From Aphanomyces cochlioides (Eukaryota; Oomycota; Saprolegniomycetes; Saprolegniales; Verrucalvaceae): 64,000 bases of DNA. Positions within the stretch are counted from its first letter, which is position 1, and each line of letters opens with the position of its first letter. The notes beneath the pieces are model-generated. The model was not told the origin of the DNA, searched no databases, and was given only the letters and a program-made list of their open reading frames with translations. Shown here piece by piece: positions 9,933 to 20,735 of the stretch. A program made the translations under genes and the position numbers. The stretch is taken from the NCBI GenBank assembly GCA_019828595.1, contig JAHQRK010000046.1, positions 114,280-178,279 of the forward strand. Direction: 5' to 3'.

Positions 9933-11125
9933 AAAACACAATTTGTGTCGTACACATATCCAAAAATATAAATCATTCAGCAAGATTTAATTGTCCCTTG
10001 TGATAGGTAAAAAAAATATTGTGCATCACATCATTGTAGTCGTCGTCGCCTAGTGAGCTTTGTCGTCAGTCATATGATCAGAGTTGTGATACGTTACGAT
10101 ACGTTATAACTTAACGTATTTTAGTACGAAATATTTTTTGCGAAGCGTATTACAGTAATACGTTTGGTACGTTATTTTGAGGCTATATTTCAAGTAAACA
10201 TTGATGGTGAGCTAAAATATATTTACAAGATAAAGTCCCTGTATGAACTACGACTTCTCTGTTGATAGAAACAAGTTGATGGATGCCAAACGTGATCATA
10301 ACGAGTTCATTAACTGTGTAGCTATATATATGCTCCTCCACTACATGGACGTCGTCATTGTGGATAAGTTTCGTGTGATAAATTGGACGTGAAATTGAGC
10401 TATCTGCCCCAATACGCACTTGATTTCCGTGGAGAAGTTTGAGTGTGTTGCACATTTACACAAAGAATTATATCATCGTTCATTTATTATAAGAACGCCA
10501 TCAACACTTTTGGGTCATAGCCTGTACTTGATTTTTGCAAAATTAAGGTTACTATAGCCCCATTATTTCAGTTTATTTTCACAAAACAAAGCTTATTTTA
10601 AATTGATGAAGTGCTCCGCTTGTCGTGGATGTGAGAGACTCAGTTGCAGCCTCATGTTACCTCTTAAATCCTTTAAAATGATCAAGTTTATGTATGAATA
10701 TACCTTTTAACGTAAAACGGTATTCCTGTAAAATATAGCGTACGTAATGAATCTACGTTATAATTTTATCGTATCGAAATACGATTAAATAACGTATCGT
10801 ATTACTGTACGTTACGGTAATTAACGTAACGTTTCACAACTCTGCGTATGATTGACTTCACCGTGTTTCCGAACTCCTCGGCATTTCCTTTTGGAACACA
10901 ATGCAGTCAAGCATGACATAACTTGGCTCATCCATGCAGAGCAACGAGCTATCGAAGATGATAACTGTTGTGGTGGAGCTTGGCCCAAAGGAGGTGTTCC
11001 GACGGAAGGATGGTTGACAAAATGTGTATTTGAGATTTGCGATTTGCGATTTGTATTATTTTAGAATAAAAGTTCAGAAATTTGTGTCTTTTTTGCACAA
11101 AATGTGTTTTCAGGAACCACCCAAT
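9918..11125. mobile_element. non-autonomous TIR element with a hAT-like MITE inside
   Basis: About 30-bp inverted ends, starting ATTGGGTGGTTCCTGAAAAC at 9918 and mirrored by the sequence ending at 11125, with one mismatch inside. No transposase frame; the right part (about 10860-11020) has a weak coding-like frame on the minus strand that I cannot identify. Target-site duplication not clear (ATT left, AAT right). The hAT-like MITE at 10079-10844 splits it, so this element is the older insertion. Confidence 0.65.
10079..10844. mobile_element. hAT-like MITE (766 bp)
   Basis: Ends CAGAGTTGTGATACGTTACG (10079-10098) and, inverted, CAGAGTTGTGAAACGTTACG (to 10844), 19 of 20 identical. Flanked by 8-bp sequences CATATGAT (10071-10078) and CGTATGAT (10845-10852), 7 of 8 identical, the length expected of a hAT target duplication. 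Subterminal DNA is rich in ACGTTA/TAACGT motifs. No transposase; the 10183-10455 frame is not recognisable. Confidence 0.8.
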
Positions 11126-11714
11126 ATTATCATTGCCACGGTCAAGACAACTGGATAATACATGAAACTCTAAGGAGGTGCCTGACTCGCAACAATGTGG
11201 TATGTCCGGGAGAGGGAATATCGTAGAAATTAAGGAGTGCACCAGGTAATATCACGAATATTACGGAAGTACTAATGCGCTTTATTGGAGCCGATGGGAC
11301 AAACCGAAGGTGTGACCAAAACTGCCCTCCAACATGTACTTGCCTCATGAAAATGCTGAGTTATAGAAACGAATATGACCATAAATCGCAGTAGAATGTG
11401 CCGGTAAATCTTGCCTGAATGATTGAATCTGTAGTTTGAAAGATCTCATAGGTCGTATTGTCTTTACGAGCTAGGCATTTATCTTATCATTAGTTAATGA
11501 CTCTTCGTGTGATTTTGTCCAAGGCGGCACATTCTTGCGCCAAGTTTGACGCTATGTGAAGTGATAGTCCGTTGGATGTGTGGAGCCGTCGACTGTGATC
11601 TCTGTTTCGCTAACAGGATTGCTCAAGCTAAATTTGGTAAACGAAGGAGAACACAAAATCAACGCCTGAAAATTTTTCTATTTCTATTTGTTAAATCGAG
11701 TCTGCACCCCATGA
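11126..11714. other. intergenic stretch
   Basis: Nothing recognisable on either strand between the TIR element and the duplicated upstream region of FBL locus 7. Confidence 0.4.
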
Positions 11715-12158
11715 AGATGAGCGTCCATATTCTTCACATATTGAGTAACATAGCAAGTTCAGAACGGAGCATAGCGGATTGATAAACGCAGTAGTCGTGG
11801 CAAACAAATCATGCACCGCGTCCTTGAGAGGTCATTGCTTTAAAAAAACTATAACATAATTGTCATCTCTCAGATAGAGCTATTACTGAAGAGAGATGAA
11901 TTTAAGAGATTAGACGTAAAGCCCACTTTACCCTGACAATAATTTCAATTCTTACATTCAATTGCAACTTGAAAAGAATTCGTTTGCATCAAGGGGTGAG
12001 TTCATCAATATCAGTGTTGTAGTGAAGCCATAGACGGAGCAGAACCATTTTTGAAAGATTATGACCAGTAAATAGATCGAATTTCACAGCCAACGTTTTC
12101 TTCAAGGGTCGTGTCCCATGTTTCGCAAAGGGCGTAATTCTAAAATCATCTGTCAACC
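11715..12158. repeat. upstream part of a segmental duplication (copy 2)
   Basis: Diverged copy of 7970-8467. Shared strings include gagcgtccat, taagagattagacg and tcatcaatatcagtgttgtag-like sequence near 12003. The Inr/FPR motif present in copy 1 is degraded here (GTAATTCTAAAATC near 12134). Confidence 0.65.
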
Positions 12159-13205
12159 ATGAAGAAGGCTAAGCTGTCGCCGCCGTCGTGCTCTTTCCTA
12201 CCAGCTGTCATTCTGGTCAAGGTGGCGATATTTAGTGGAGATACTGAAGATTTATTTGCCTTTCTTGAAGCTCTCCATCCATTCAACATCTTGGGACCTC
12301 TCGAGCAAATTTACAAACTTGGAAGCGTGCTAACTTGTGGCTATCGTTGAGTATTGAAACTCGACATCGAAACTCACGTAGTCGTCATTCATACGAGGCC
12401 ATCGCCAGGTATTATCCAAAGGTTGTGGTGAAGGATGTTGAGGATATTGAGTGGCTCAAAAAGCTTCAGATTGAAAAGATCGAGTGGATTCTCAATGACA
12501 AGTGGCCACTTGTAAGTGAGTGGACCTCGTTGCCTATTACAAAGCTTATTCAGACGCGCAAAGTGGGCTTTTAAAAGGGCTGGACAACTGTTTTGCCACA
12601 ACTGCAGCATTTGCAGCGACGAGTGGAAACCTTATCGAGCTTGACATGGTTCAAGATGATGGCTATTTGACTTTCTCGGCTGTTGATCATCGTGTTGAGT
12701 GGTTTAACCGCAAGCCTGTTCGCTTATTTGCCTACCGTGGATATGACCGTCGAAACCATCAACAGAATTTCTCTAATCTAAGGCAATTTCACACGATTTT
12801 AGACTGTCCAACTTTGGAAAGAGTCAAATTGCTGGGTTTGATTAACCTTCGAGATGTAGATGTTGACCACAATAATTTGTTCATGAAGTCACTGACGCTC
12901 CAGATTTATGTTGCATCATACGATGTTGTCACAAGACTGGCCCGACGATTGAAAGGAACTAAAATGACACATCTCACAGTCAGTTTGAAGAAATACTGCA
13001 AATATGGTTTTGACATGACTGGAAATCAAAAATTGTTCCAAATTTTGCCGCGAACGTCTATCAAACACTTGGAGGTCCAGGACTACAGTCTCCGAAGAAT
13101 GCACTTTTGCAAGCTGACCCTCTTGATTGCATCTTGCTCTTTGGAATCGTTGGTATTATATGTGTCTCCATTTTCAAAAACATTGGCAATGAAACTTTCT
13201 GGATA
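12159..13205 (+). pseudogene. FBL family locus 7, duplicate of locus 6, 3'-truncated
   Basis: ATG at 12159 (MKKAKLSPPSCSFLPAVILV). A short deletion after KLGS shifts the frame at about 12325; homology continues from 12335 (SIETRHRNSRSRHSYEAIAR), then hits TAA after RKVGF near 12574 and a further deletion that joins PQLQHL to AATSGNLIELDM-like sequence. The LRR part runs to VSPFSKTLAMKLS near 13203, where it meets locus 8 on the opposite strand. Everything after the seventh or so repeat is missing. Confidence 0.75.
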
Positions 13206-13509
13206 CACTCGACCAAGCTTGACGGAACATGTGCGCTCGACTGCGGTACGTTGTGACTCTTGAATAATTGATGAGACATTCGCACGATGAAATAGAGGCA
13301 GGGTCTAGCATAGAAGAACCAAGTCGAAGCAACGGCCATAAGTCCGAGTGATCATGCGTCAAGGCAAGTTGTAGTAATTGCTTAAGCGGTCCGAGATTGT
13401 TCGATGGTCGTAGAACTTTGAGAAAAGCGAATAGATCAGCTGCTTCTCGGATAGAAAACGCCAGCTTGATGACAACCTCCACGGGTAACATGAGCAAGAC
13501 CAAGTTGAT
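13174..13509 (-). pseudogene. FBL family locus 8, N-terminal fragment
   Basis: Contains the F-box-like block (LPVEVVIKLAFSIREAADLFAFLKVL to DLWPLLRL region) and about 25 residues more, then runs into locus 7 in the opposite direction and ends at 13174. The position aligned with the paralogues' start codon (13507-13509; compare the context aaagca-ATG of locus 16) reads ATC; the first in-frame ATG is at 13491, inside the domain. Only the first third of a gene remains. Confidence 0.7.
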
Positions 13510-13547
13510 TGCTTTTTGAGGGTGTCAAAACAAGTTCTCTGTTCTTT

Positions 13548-13651
13548 GTCGAAGGATCGTTGGAATCCGGTACATTTTTATTCAGAACATCTTTATGAAG
13601 GTACTATTTGAACACGAGATTTTGTCTGTCGAAGGGTCGTTGGAATCAGGT
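13548..13651. repeat. 24-bp direct repeat, 80 bp apart
   Basis: gtcgaaggatcgttggaatc (13548) recurs at 13628 with one mismatch in these 20 bases, 22 of 24 matches overall. The surrounding 13504-14169 stretch has open frames on both strands (for example 13593-13829 minus), none recognised. Confidence 0.6.
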
Positions 13652-14169
13652 TTTCCGAGCAAAGAATGTTGGAAAAAATCTGGATTTCTTGCACGAGAAA
13701 TCCAAGCACGATCACTTGTTCGTTCTCTTTGAATACAGTGACGACTTTTGCAATGCGATTCGTTCCTTCGACGACGATATTCAGAGGAAAGTTGCATGAC
13801 GTTGGAATGGCAAGAACAAAGACAGACAAAATATACTCTGGTGTTAGACCGCTGTGATAAATGGGGGTAGGCTAGCTTTTGGAATCAAGTTTTGCCATTT
13901 TTTCCATTTGGTATCCAAACGTACGTTGACGAATACTTAACGATGATTGGCTGAAATGAAAAATAATCCAAGCTGATTGGTTGTTTTTTAGAAAGTTCAT
14001 ATCACAAAGAGGACGAGCAAATTACAACGATCAGATAAGAAGACGTTTTTGGACGAACTGTCCTCTTGAAGTAGCAAGAAGCCAGGACACAAGTTTATCG
14101 AATTGAATTGTACGAGCGAGCCAGAAACCAACAGTTCAACAGAGAGCTCACAAAGAAATCGAGCCCGTC

Positions 14170-14832
14170 ATGCCCATGCCTACCCAGGAGAGGCTCAGGC
14201 TGCTAGAAGACTCAAATTATGATGGTATCGACTTCGCACGATTCTCGTTTCCCATGAAATCATTACGACTCATGACAGACAATATAGCATCTCATGTTGT
14301 GAAATCATTGTCTGGTCGATTGGAAAGTTCCAACCTCCTTCACCTTGAAGTGATGGATTATTGCGATCAAAATATTGAGGGAGCAGAGTGTCTCCTACGT
14401 GTCTTGCCACTTACGTCTATCAAGAGCTTAAACTTTGTTGGTTCCGAAATCAAAGACGAAGGCTGGTGTAGATTAGCTCCACTGTTTGAGAAGTGTGGTT
14501 TGGAAACCTTGCTTCTTGGCGCTAACGAATTTTCGTCTACGCTTGTCGAAAGACTTTCAGTGGCCATTCAGACCAACCAGACGTTATCCGAACTGTACTT
14601 GTGCACAAACGAAGTTGCCACAACATCTTTGGAAGTATTGATTCAAAGTTTCTCAAATCCTAGTCGAGGGGTGAAAACAAAACGTATCAAACTATTAACG
14701 TTCCCCGATGAACCAATGGACTCCTCAACAGTGAAACACTTGATGGATTTTGCCACCTTGATGGATTGTGAGTTTGTACACGCAGGCATGCGCTTGACGT
14801 CTCCCATCAATTTTGATTTAAGATCTTGCTAG
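14170..14832 (+). pseudogene. FBL family locus 9, C-terminal half only
   Basis: Open for 220 codons from ATG 14170 to TAG. Homology to the family starts at about residue 4 (PTQERLRLLEDSNYDGIDF) and runs undamaged to the C terminus through LPLTSIKSLNFVGSEI, LETLLLGANEFSS and the KTKRIKLLTF tail. The F-box-like domain and first repeats are absent. Upstream 14085-14170 has a helical coding-like stretch (QEARTQVYRIELYERARNQQ) in another frame, so this tail may have been joined to foreign sequence. The frame is intact, so expression of an LRR-only protein is possible. Confidence 0.65.
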
Positions 14833-15847
14833 AAAGAAAAACCTTTTTGAGAAATCGACTGATGGTAGATTCACTGCCTGTAAACTCGATTCTTTGTGTA
14901 TCGTCATCGACTCACAATACCTTTCCTTCATTATGATTGTTAAATCGCAATATATTTGGTAGTTTACATGGTTAGATTTTGAACGAGATAATTTAAATAC
15001 TTATCTAAATGGTCCAGGGTGCAAACAAGACTGGACGTCTACTTGTAAAAGGCACTACAATTGATGCGAAGAGCTATGTATTTCCATACGAATTACTCAA
15101 ATTCCTGACTAGAATGACCTTTGAAAATCGAAACGTGAATGTTGTGAAATGTCCCCTTATCGATATGAAGGTCAACGTACATCCAATTGCTTTGATAAAA
15201 TACTTCATTTCCCAAGAGTAGGAAGGTTCGACTCCTTTGCATAGTGCAACTAAAACTGAACACCTGGAATGTGTACACTTGTCCGGCTGTGTGGTGGCTT
15301 TCATTTCACGAGAGTAGGAGAAACGGAGTACTTACCATGTTGCGTCAAAATGTCGACGAATCGATATGACTAACTATGCAAACCAATAGTTTTGCGCTCT
15401 TGTCACTCTCCAATCACTCCTAGAATATAGCAGTATTATATACAATTTGCATTGAGAATTCTATAGTATTGATGTAAGCTGGATGAAAACTAAAATAGGT
15501 GACGTTAAAGTTGTTGGAGTCGCCAAAGACCAAGTCAGTCTGCCCCCTTGAAACCAATGGTCTGACCACAAACCATATCTCGTTTGCATCTAGTTCTTGC
15601 AATTCCAACTACATGAGCCAAAGAAAATTTCCTTGCTCGTTACCCAGTAAACCAAAAGCAGCTGCGTCGCGTCGCAATCCTGGTCTCTGCATTCAAGACA
15701 TGGGCTTGTCGTGTGAAAATTCAAGATAATTTGAGAGTTTTAGCACTTTCATCGAATATATTAGCAACGGCACTTTTCTGGAATAAGACCATGAATGTCG
15801 CAAAAACCTCCAAGAGTTAATATGAATATTTCAGCTTGGAGATTCGG
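14833..15847. other. 1-kb intergenic stretch
   Basis: Short frames on both strands (15009-15221 plus, 15499-15729 plus) with no family resemblance. Nothing supported. Confidence 0.4.
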
Positions 15848-15985
15848 TTCAAAGTGTCGAATGACATTGACTTGCTGAGGAAGGTAGATGCCTACAAGCC
15901 TTGGACAGTGAGTCATGGCAAGGTGCAAGCAACTTGGAGCTCGATTTCAGCCACCTTGTGTGAAATCTTGAAAAATTCAAGATAA
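15848..15985 (+). pseudogene. SANT/Myb-like relic
   Basis: Frame FKVSNDIDLLRKVDAYKPW..VSHGKVQATWSSIS ending TAA at 15983-15985, with weak coding-like sequence beyond. The spacing of DLL, PW/PF, HG and W resembles the first helices of a Myb/SANT-like domain I associate with multi-copy oomycete genes. No start codon in frame. Low-confidence recognition from memory. Confidence 0.3.
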
Positions 15986-16113
15986 TTGCCAACATTCTTG
16001 AACAACCTGATCTTGGATGTGTCCGATAGAAATGCACCAACGCACCAGATTCCAACAACCCCACGACAGACAAGAAAACTTATTGTCGCATCTCATAACG
16101 CAATCTACTCGAT

Positions 16114-17342
16114 CTTGATCATGTTACCCGTGACCACTCGGACTTATGGCCGTCGCTTCGACTGAGTTCTTCCACGCTAGACGGAGCTTCTATCTCATCG
16201 TACGAAACTATTATCAATATTATTCGAGCGTGATCGTCGAAGAGGACTGGCGCGATGTTGAATGGCTCAAGACTCATTTGAATCCTAAAGCCTCGATTGA
16301 ATGGCGAGTGAATCGATTCTCAGAGAAAATCGCTCATTTTAATGCTTGGACTGATCTGCGCATCACGTCTCTGCGGCTTCAAATCAATGATGACACTGAT
16401 TCAGTCTGGAAAGGCGTCTTGCCACGATTACACCATCTGACTACATTGCACACTAAAGACGCACAAGGAGATTTGGGGGACTTGTACGAAATTGTCGCCA
16501 AGAGCTCGCAAATCACCGAATTAATAGCATTCACCAATGGGATATATCAAGTTGACAAGAAGGATGTTGTCAATTTAATCAAGTGGTTTCGCCGCCAACC
16601 AGTTCGCGTGTTTGAAGCAGAGGTTTCAGAAAGGGGAAATCTCAACATCGACTTGAGGCAAACGATGTACGAAGCCATGTTCAACTGCCCAACCATGGAT
16701 AGCCTCAGAATTGTAGGATCCTCTTCATACGACGGAATCGACTTCACAAAATTCACGTTTGCGATGCAATCATTACGCCTACAGACTAGAAACTTGACCT
16801 CTGAGATTGTGCGATCTTTGTCATATCAACTGGAAAATTCCAGGGTGAATTTTCTCGAGTTGATGAATTACGGGGACGAGAACGTCGACGGAGCCGAGTG
16901 TCTTCTAGGGGTCTAACCGCGTACGCGTATCAAGCATTTGGACTTCACTGCGTTTGAAATGAGTCCAAAAAATTGGTGTCAATTGGCTCCATCCTTCGAA
17001 AATTGTGGATTGGAAAGTTTGCTACTTTGCAGTAAAGCTTTTTCTTCAATATTCATTGAAAGCCTTGCAATAGCCATTCAGAAGAACCATACAATATTTG
17101 AATTGTACTTGTGCACGCAGAATATTGACCTTCCTACTCTTGAAGTATTGATTCAAAGTTTCTCGCTACCAAGCCGACAGATGTCAGCAAAAAGGATGAT
17201 CAAATTCATCACATTTCCCTGTACAAGTATCGACCTTTCACATATGCAGTATCTCAAGGAGTTTGCCGCTCTTCGCGAGTGCGAGTTTATCCAAGCAGAG
17301 TTGAAAACAAACTCCGTCGCCACGTTCAACTTTAGGTCTTGA
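16114..17342 (+). pseudogene. FBL family locus 10, F-box block lost, one nonsense codon
   Basis: Homology begins at DHSDLWPSLRLSSSTLDGASIS (about 16130), the end of the F-box-like block; the block itself is missing. After a shift near 16210 the frame is continuous (VIVEEDWRDVEWLK...ENVDGAECLLGV) to TAA at 16914-16916. The next codons continue in the same frame with family sequence (PRTRIKHLDFTAFEMSP...) to TGA near 17342. The stop replaces a leucine codon (TTA in the duplicate at 21815-21835), so it is a single-base nonsense change. Confidence 0.75.
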
Positions 17343-17770
17343 GAAATCTAATGTCTAATACATGTGTTACAAGTCATAATATTACACAAGCGTTGTGAGG
17401 TGGTCTTGACACGTTAGGTGTCAATCCACAATTTGCGCCATTTTTCGCCTATAAATGTTCTCAATCCTTCTGGCATTACGGACATACAGCTATTTATTCG
17501 CATTATATCACATCCCAGGCGACATATGGATATCAAACGCATCCTATTGCCTACGTAAGTACCTGGAGCATCGCATACTTCACTGCGTCACAGACTTCAC
17601 GCCATCATACACAACTTGCCGCGTTATGTATTCTGTAGAAATATGATGCATAACATGGATGAATATTCAACCACGAAGACGAATGCCAAAAGCTTCTTCG
17701 TCTACAATGTGCTCAATTCAAACGAGTACAAACTTCAAACGATAATACTTTGATACAGCGTGAATCAGGC
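16626..17770. repeat. segmental duplication, copy 1
   Basis: The 3' half of locus 10 plus about 430 bp downstream recurs at 21526-22630. Downstream of the gene both copies carry the same relic of another FBL tail (around ATATGGATATCAAACGCATC at about 17527 and 22427). Confidence 0.75.
17455..17560 (+). pseudogene. relic of an FBL C-terminal repeat
   Basis: Diverged sequence aligning with the IQSFSHPSR..KTKRI part of FBL tails; the clearer copy at 22365-22479 reads GITEIQLFIRSISYPRRHMD. Shows that an older FBL gene end lay here before the 16.6/21.5 kb duplication. Confidence 0.4.
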
Positions 17771-18252
17771 ACAACGATATCGTCCTGGGAAAACGATTTA
17801 AATACGAGTACCTTGATGGAGCATAAAACATAATCTCGCAAATCTTGGTTAAGAAGAGCCAAGAATCAAAATTAAATGTCAGCTGAGACTCCGGCAATAT
17901 GAAATATGATGTCAACTGGGAAATTGTAAGCCCAGAGGAAACAATGCGACAATGACCATGGAATCAATTACAATTTCAAATTGTACAACAGGTATTCGCA
18001 CAACAATCATGATGTTTTCACTGGCCTTGTGTAAAAAGCTATATCATTATTCGATTCAAATCCACGATGCAGTCCTTTGCTTTAGATAGAAGCTTCGAGT
18101 GATAACACTTGACTTGGCCACTAGTCTTGTTCTAGTGATATTGAATTAATTTTTGTGCCAATAATTCGATCTGCAACCCGACCTAGGCAATACTTCGGAC
18201 ATTTGGTAAACAAAATTCAAATGTTTTTTACTGTGCTTGGCTGTGGAATGTG
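17771..18252. other. intergenic stretch
   Basis: No coding frame recognised. A short AT-rich stretch near 18150-18210 loosely resembles the dispersed repeat at 41657-41854, too weak to call. Confidence 0.3.
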
Positions 18253-19218
18253 CTAGAAACAATAATGAATAGCATACTTTTCAATATCAATCATATCATC
18301 TTTAATAGCATTAATCTTTATAGTATTAGCAATCATAGCTTCTTTGTCCTCAAAACTATCAATATAACTAAGTTCCCACATAGACTTATAGTTATATTCA
18401 TTAATTAAGTCATGAGAAAATGATTCTTTCTCTAAATGAAGGCCTTCACTCACGTCTTTGAACATTGATGGTAGTTTTGATAGTTTGTTGTTGATAAAAC
18501 TCATTGAACACTTAATAACAAGCTCAGAACTCTTGTAAAAGCAATGAGCTTGTTGTAGATGAGTTCCGCATTCAATGATATTGCTCTTTTGAGAGAAGCT
18601 GGTGACGTGCTTCATGAGAAATCGTAATTCAAAGCCAGCATTATGTGCCCAAAGCAAATTATGACTTTTCTCTGGAATCGCTACCAGAAAACGCTGTGCG
18701 CAGTCGAATCCATAGAAATGTTGTGTTTCTCCAGTTGAATGCAATTTTCTAAATTTGTATTTTTGAATTTTAAAAGAGATACAGTAGTCAACATGTTCGC
18801 CTTGTTTGGTCACAAGGGTTTCAAAGTCAAAATATATAACGTTAAAATTAATGATTTCTTCATATTGTTTTTTATACTTGTTCATAACTTGATTGAATGG
18901 GGACTTACCAAATTTCATTTTACCATCTACGCGACCAATTTCTTTGAATGTATCATCATTGAAGTCTTCTTCACATAGTGAATCAACTTTTTGATACTCA
19001 TTGTTTAGTAATTTAGGGACATTGCTTTGAGTAATAGGAATTAGCAATTTATCACGATTATGATATAGGTGCGATATTACTTCAAAGCTATCTAAATACT
19101 TGATTCGCGTTGAATTGTAAGTTACTCGTCCATTACGAAGAACGAACTCAGTTGATCCTTCTTGTTTTACAATTTCTGGATTGTTAAGAGAAGTCAAGGT
19201 AATGTTAGTTTGCTTCAT
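18253..19218 (-). pseudogene. family-B DNA polymerase, exonuclease part, truncated
   Basis: 321 residues. YFDFETL (about residue 128) fits exonuclease motif I (DxE) and WAHNAGFELRFL (about 192) fits motif II (NxxxF[D/E]). The frame ends DIEKYAIHYCF at a TAG, exactly where motif III (YxxxD) should come; exonuclease III and the whole polymerase domain are missing. Sequence and codon use (very AT-rich, Lys/Asn/Ile-rich) resemble protein-primed polymerases of Maverick/Polinton-like elements and linear plasmids. The start overlaps the stop of the upstream frame as ATGA. Probably a deleted element; not a host replicative polymerase. Confidence 0.65.
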
Positions 19219-20078
19219 AGCAAAACATGTTTTGGAGTAACTCCAAGATGAATTATATTTTTACTATGTGGACCATAATTATTAATATTGTAACTCTTAA
19301 CTTCATTATTGTCCTTGTATGGCCTGACTGATAAACGTAGTTTGAACATCTCAGAAATTTTCTTGAACAAATTGGTTGTAACACATGAGTGAAACATTAT
19401 TTGCTTAATCTTGTTTACAACAACTTTGGAAACACCAGCTTGCTCAAGAGCATATAGAAAGCATGGAATCTCAGATGCTTGAGGAAGACCGTTTGGCGAT
19501 TCAGGATACACTTGAAATTGATCAAGCATATAGTCGGCCTTAGTCATATAACGAAAAAAGTTCTTTCTTGAAGATTTGGATTGCTTAGGATCTTCAATCC
19601 ATTCTAAAGTCACCATTGTAGTAGGCAAAATGTGGAGATCAATGTATGCACCCGATGTATATTCATTTTGAGCTGTGACATAAAGCTCATCAATGCTTAC
19701 TTGATGAGAATTTAAGTGATAAGTTCGAAGAGTTGAACCATCATTATCGAGAAAATGAATCAAATGATTCTTGTCAGCCGGAGCGTCTATGTTTGGACGA
19801 ATTCGTTTGAATTGATCCAGTAGCATAGTAGTTGTTTGATATTTATTGACTTTCTTCAGAGCTTTCAAATCACTTAATTGCGATTTCGCTTTAGACATTT
19901 TAAAGATTGAAGCAATCTTTGTTTGAGCAACGGCTTGACGTTTTGGTCGGTCAAGAATTTCTTGAATTTGTGCTGCTTTCATGTCCCAAGCAACTGGTCG
20001 ACCCTGTGCTTTTGCTTGTTGATAGATGATCGACTTAGCTCTGGTTGCTAAAATTGCATTATTGGTTTTGGATGGCAT
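19215..20078 (-). CDS. N-terminal part of the same polymerase element
   Basis: 287 residues from ATG 20078. The C-terminal third (IPCFLYALEQAGVSKVVVNK..., ending ...GVTPKHVLL) resembles the domain that precedes the exonuclease in some transposon-type family-B polymerases, so the two frames are probably one protein. They are joined by an ATGA overlap at 19215-19218, which could be a one-base frameshift mutation, programmed frameshifting, or stop-restart translation. The N-terminal 100 residues are basic and Gln/Lys-rich. No catalytic motif lies in this part. Confidence 0.55.
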   Translation of the reverse strand: MPSKTNNAILATRAKSIIYQQAKAQGRPVAWDMKAAQIQEILDRPKRQAVAQTKIASIFKMSKAKSQLSDLKALKKVNKYQTTTMLLDQFKRIRPNIDAPADKNHLIHFLDNDGSTLRTYHLNSHQVSIDELYVTAQNEYTSGAYIDLHILPTTMVTLEWIEDPKQSKSSRKNFFRYMTKADYMLDQFQVYPESPNGLPQASEIPCFLYALEQAGVSKVVVNKIKQIMFHSCVTTNLFKKISEMFKLRLSVRPYKDNNEVKSYNINNYGPHSKNIIHLGVTPKHVLL

Positions 20079-20089
20079 TATTTTTCAGA

Positions 20090-20120
20090 TCTTATATATA
20101 TATAAATATATATTACTTCA
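20090..20120. repeat. TA-rich tract upstream of the polymerase frames
   Basis: A run of TA/AT repeats (tatatatatataaatatata) just 5' of the minus-strand polymerase gene. A TATA-like promoter role is possible but not shown. Confidence 0.4.
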
Positions 20121-20216
20121 AGATCAAATTGTTTTCTTGAAGATCTATATGATTGTAGATTAAAAAAAAATACAATATAGAAATGTCTCTTAAAGTCTAA
20201 AATATATCATACACTA

Positions 20217-20363
20217 ATTTGCATTAATAGACTGAATTCTTTCTTGTATCGATTTCGACCATTTATTTTATCGAGAATATGTCTTTGATTTTTATAGTTA
20301 TAATCATGATTTACTTTTAACTCTTGACTTTTTGTCTTCTGGAGATTTTTTGGGAGGAGCCAT
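20217..20363 (-). pseudogene. small basic ORF of the polymerase element
   Basis: ATG at 20363 gives MAPPKKSPEDKKSRVKSKS then TGA (20304-20306). A second frame continues with VNHDYNYKNQRHILDKINGR to a stop at 20217-20219. One base change would join them into about 50 residues of Lys/Arg-rich protein. Not recognised. Confidence 0.3.
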
Positions 20364-20417
20364 TTTCAATTGGTTATACTTTGTTATTATACTGTAATAA
20401 ATATAATTCAAGATGAA

Positions 20418-20735
20418 ATGAAACTTAATGCAAGTTCACAAAATGCTCTGAGGGATGAGCATTTTGACGATTTTGAAACCGAGTCGCTTGGCCAATTGAC
20501 ACCTGTTCGCCGCGTGAATAGACCACGAGCTCAATCAAATGCTTCATCAGCAAGCTCCACTACAAGCGGTCGCAATACACCAATCCTTCAAGAGGCGCGA
20601 CCGAAAGCTCAAGAAAATGTCTTGACCGCGGCAGCTTTGAGAGCAAGTAAAATTGTGAAGAAGGTGCTCGGGAGAATACGTCTGACGACTCAGATTCCAA
20701 TTACGATTCAGATGCATAACTCTAATACATTTTGA
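20418..20735 (+). CDS. small Ser/Arg-rich ORF divergent from the polymerase element
   Basis: ATG 20418, 105 residues: MKLNASSQNALRDEHFDDFE, then a Ser/Arg-rich segment (residues about 30-60) and a helical AAALRASKIVKK segment. The C-terminal 20 residues may be in the wrong frame: another frame ends in an acidic ENTSDDSDSNYDSDA tail with TAA. Divergent from the frame at 20363 with about 55 bp between starts, so it may belong to the same element. Function unknown. Confidence 0.35.
   Translation: MKLNASSQNALRDEHFDDFETESLGQLTPVRRVNRPRAQSNASSASSTTSGRNTPILQEARPKAQENVLTAAALRASKIVKKVLGRIRLTTQIPITIQMHNSNTF

Noticed and set aside
13593..13829. Overlapping ORFs on both strands (about 63-78 codons)
   Set aside because: Neither strand resembles a known family or an FBL segment; the direct repeat there is reported instead.
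15225..15245. Perfect tRNA B-box string (ggttcgactcc)
   Set aside because: No A box at the right distance, no acceptor stem and no cloverleaf; treated as chance.
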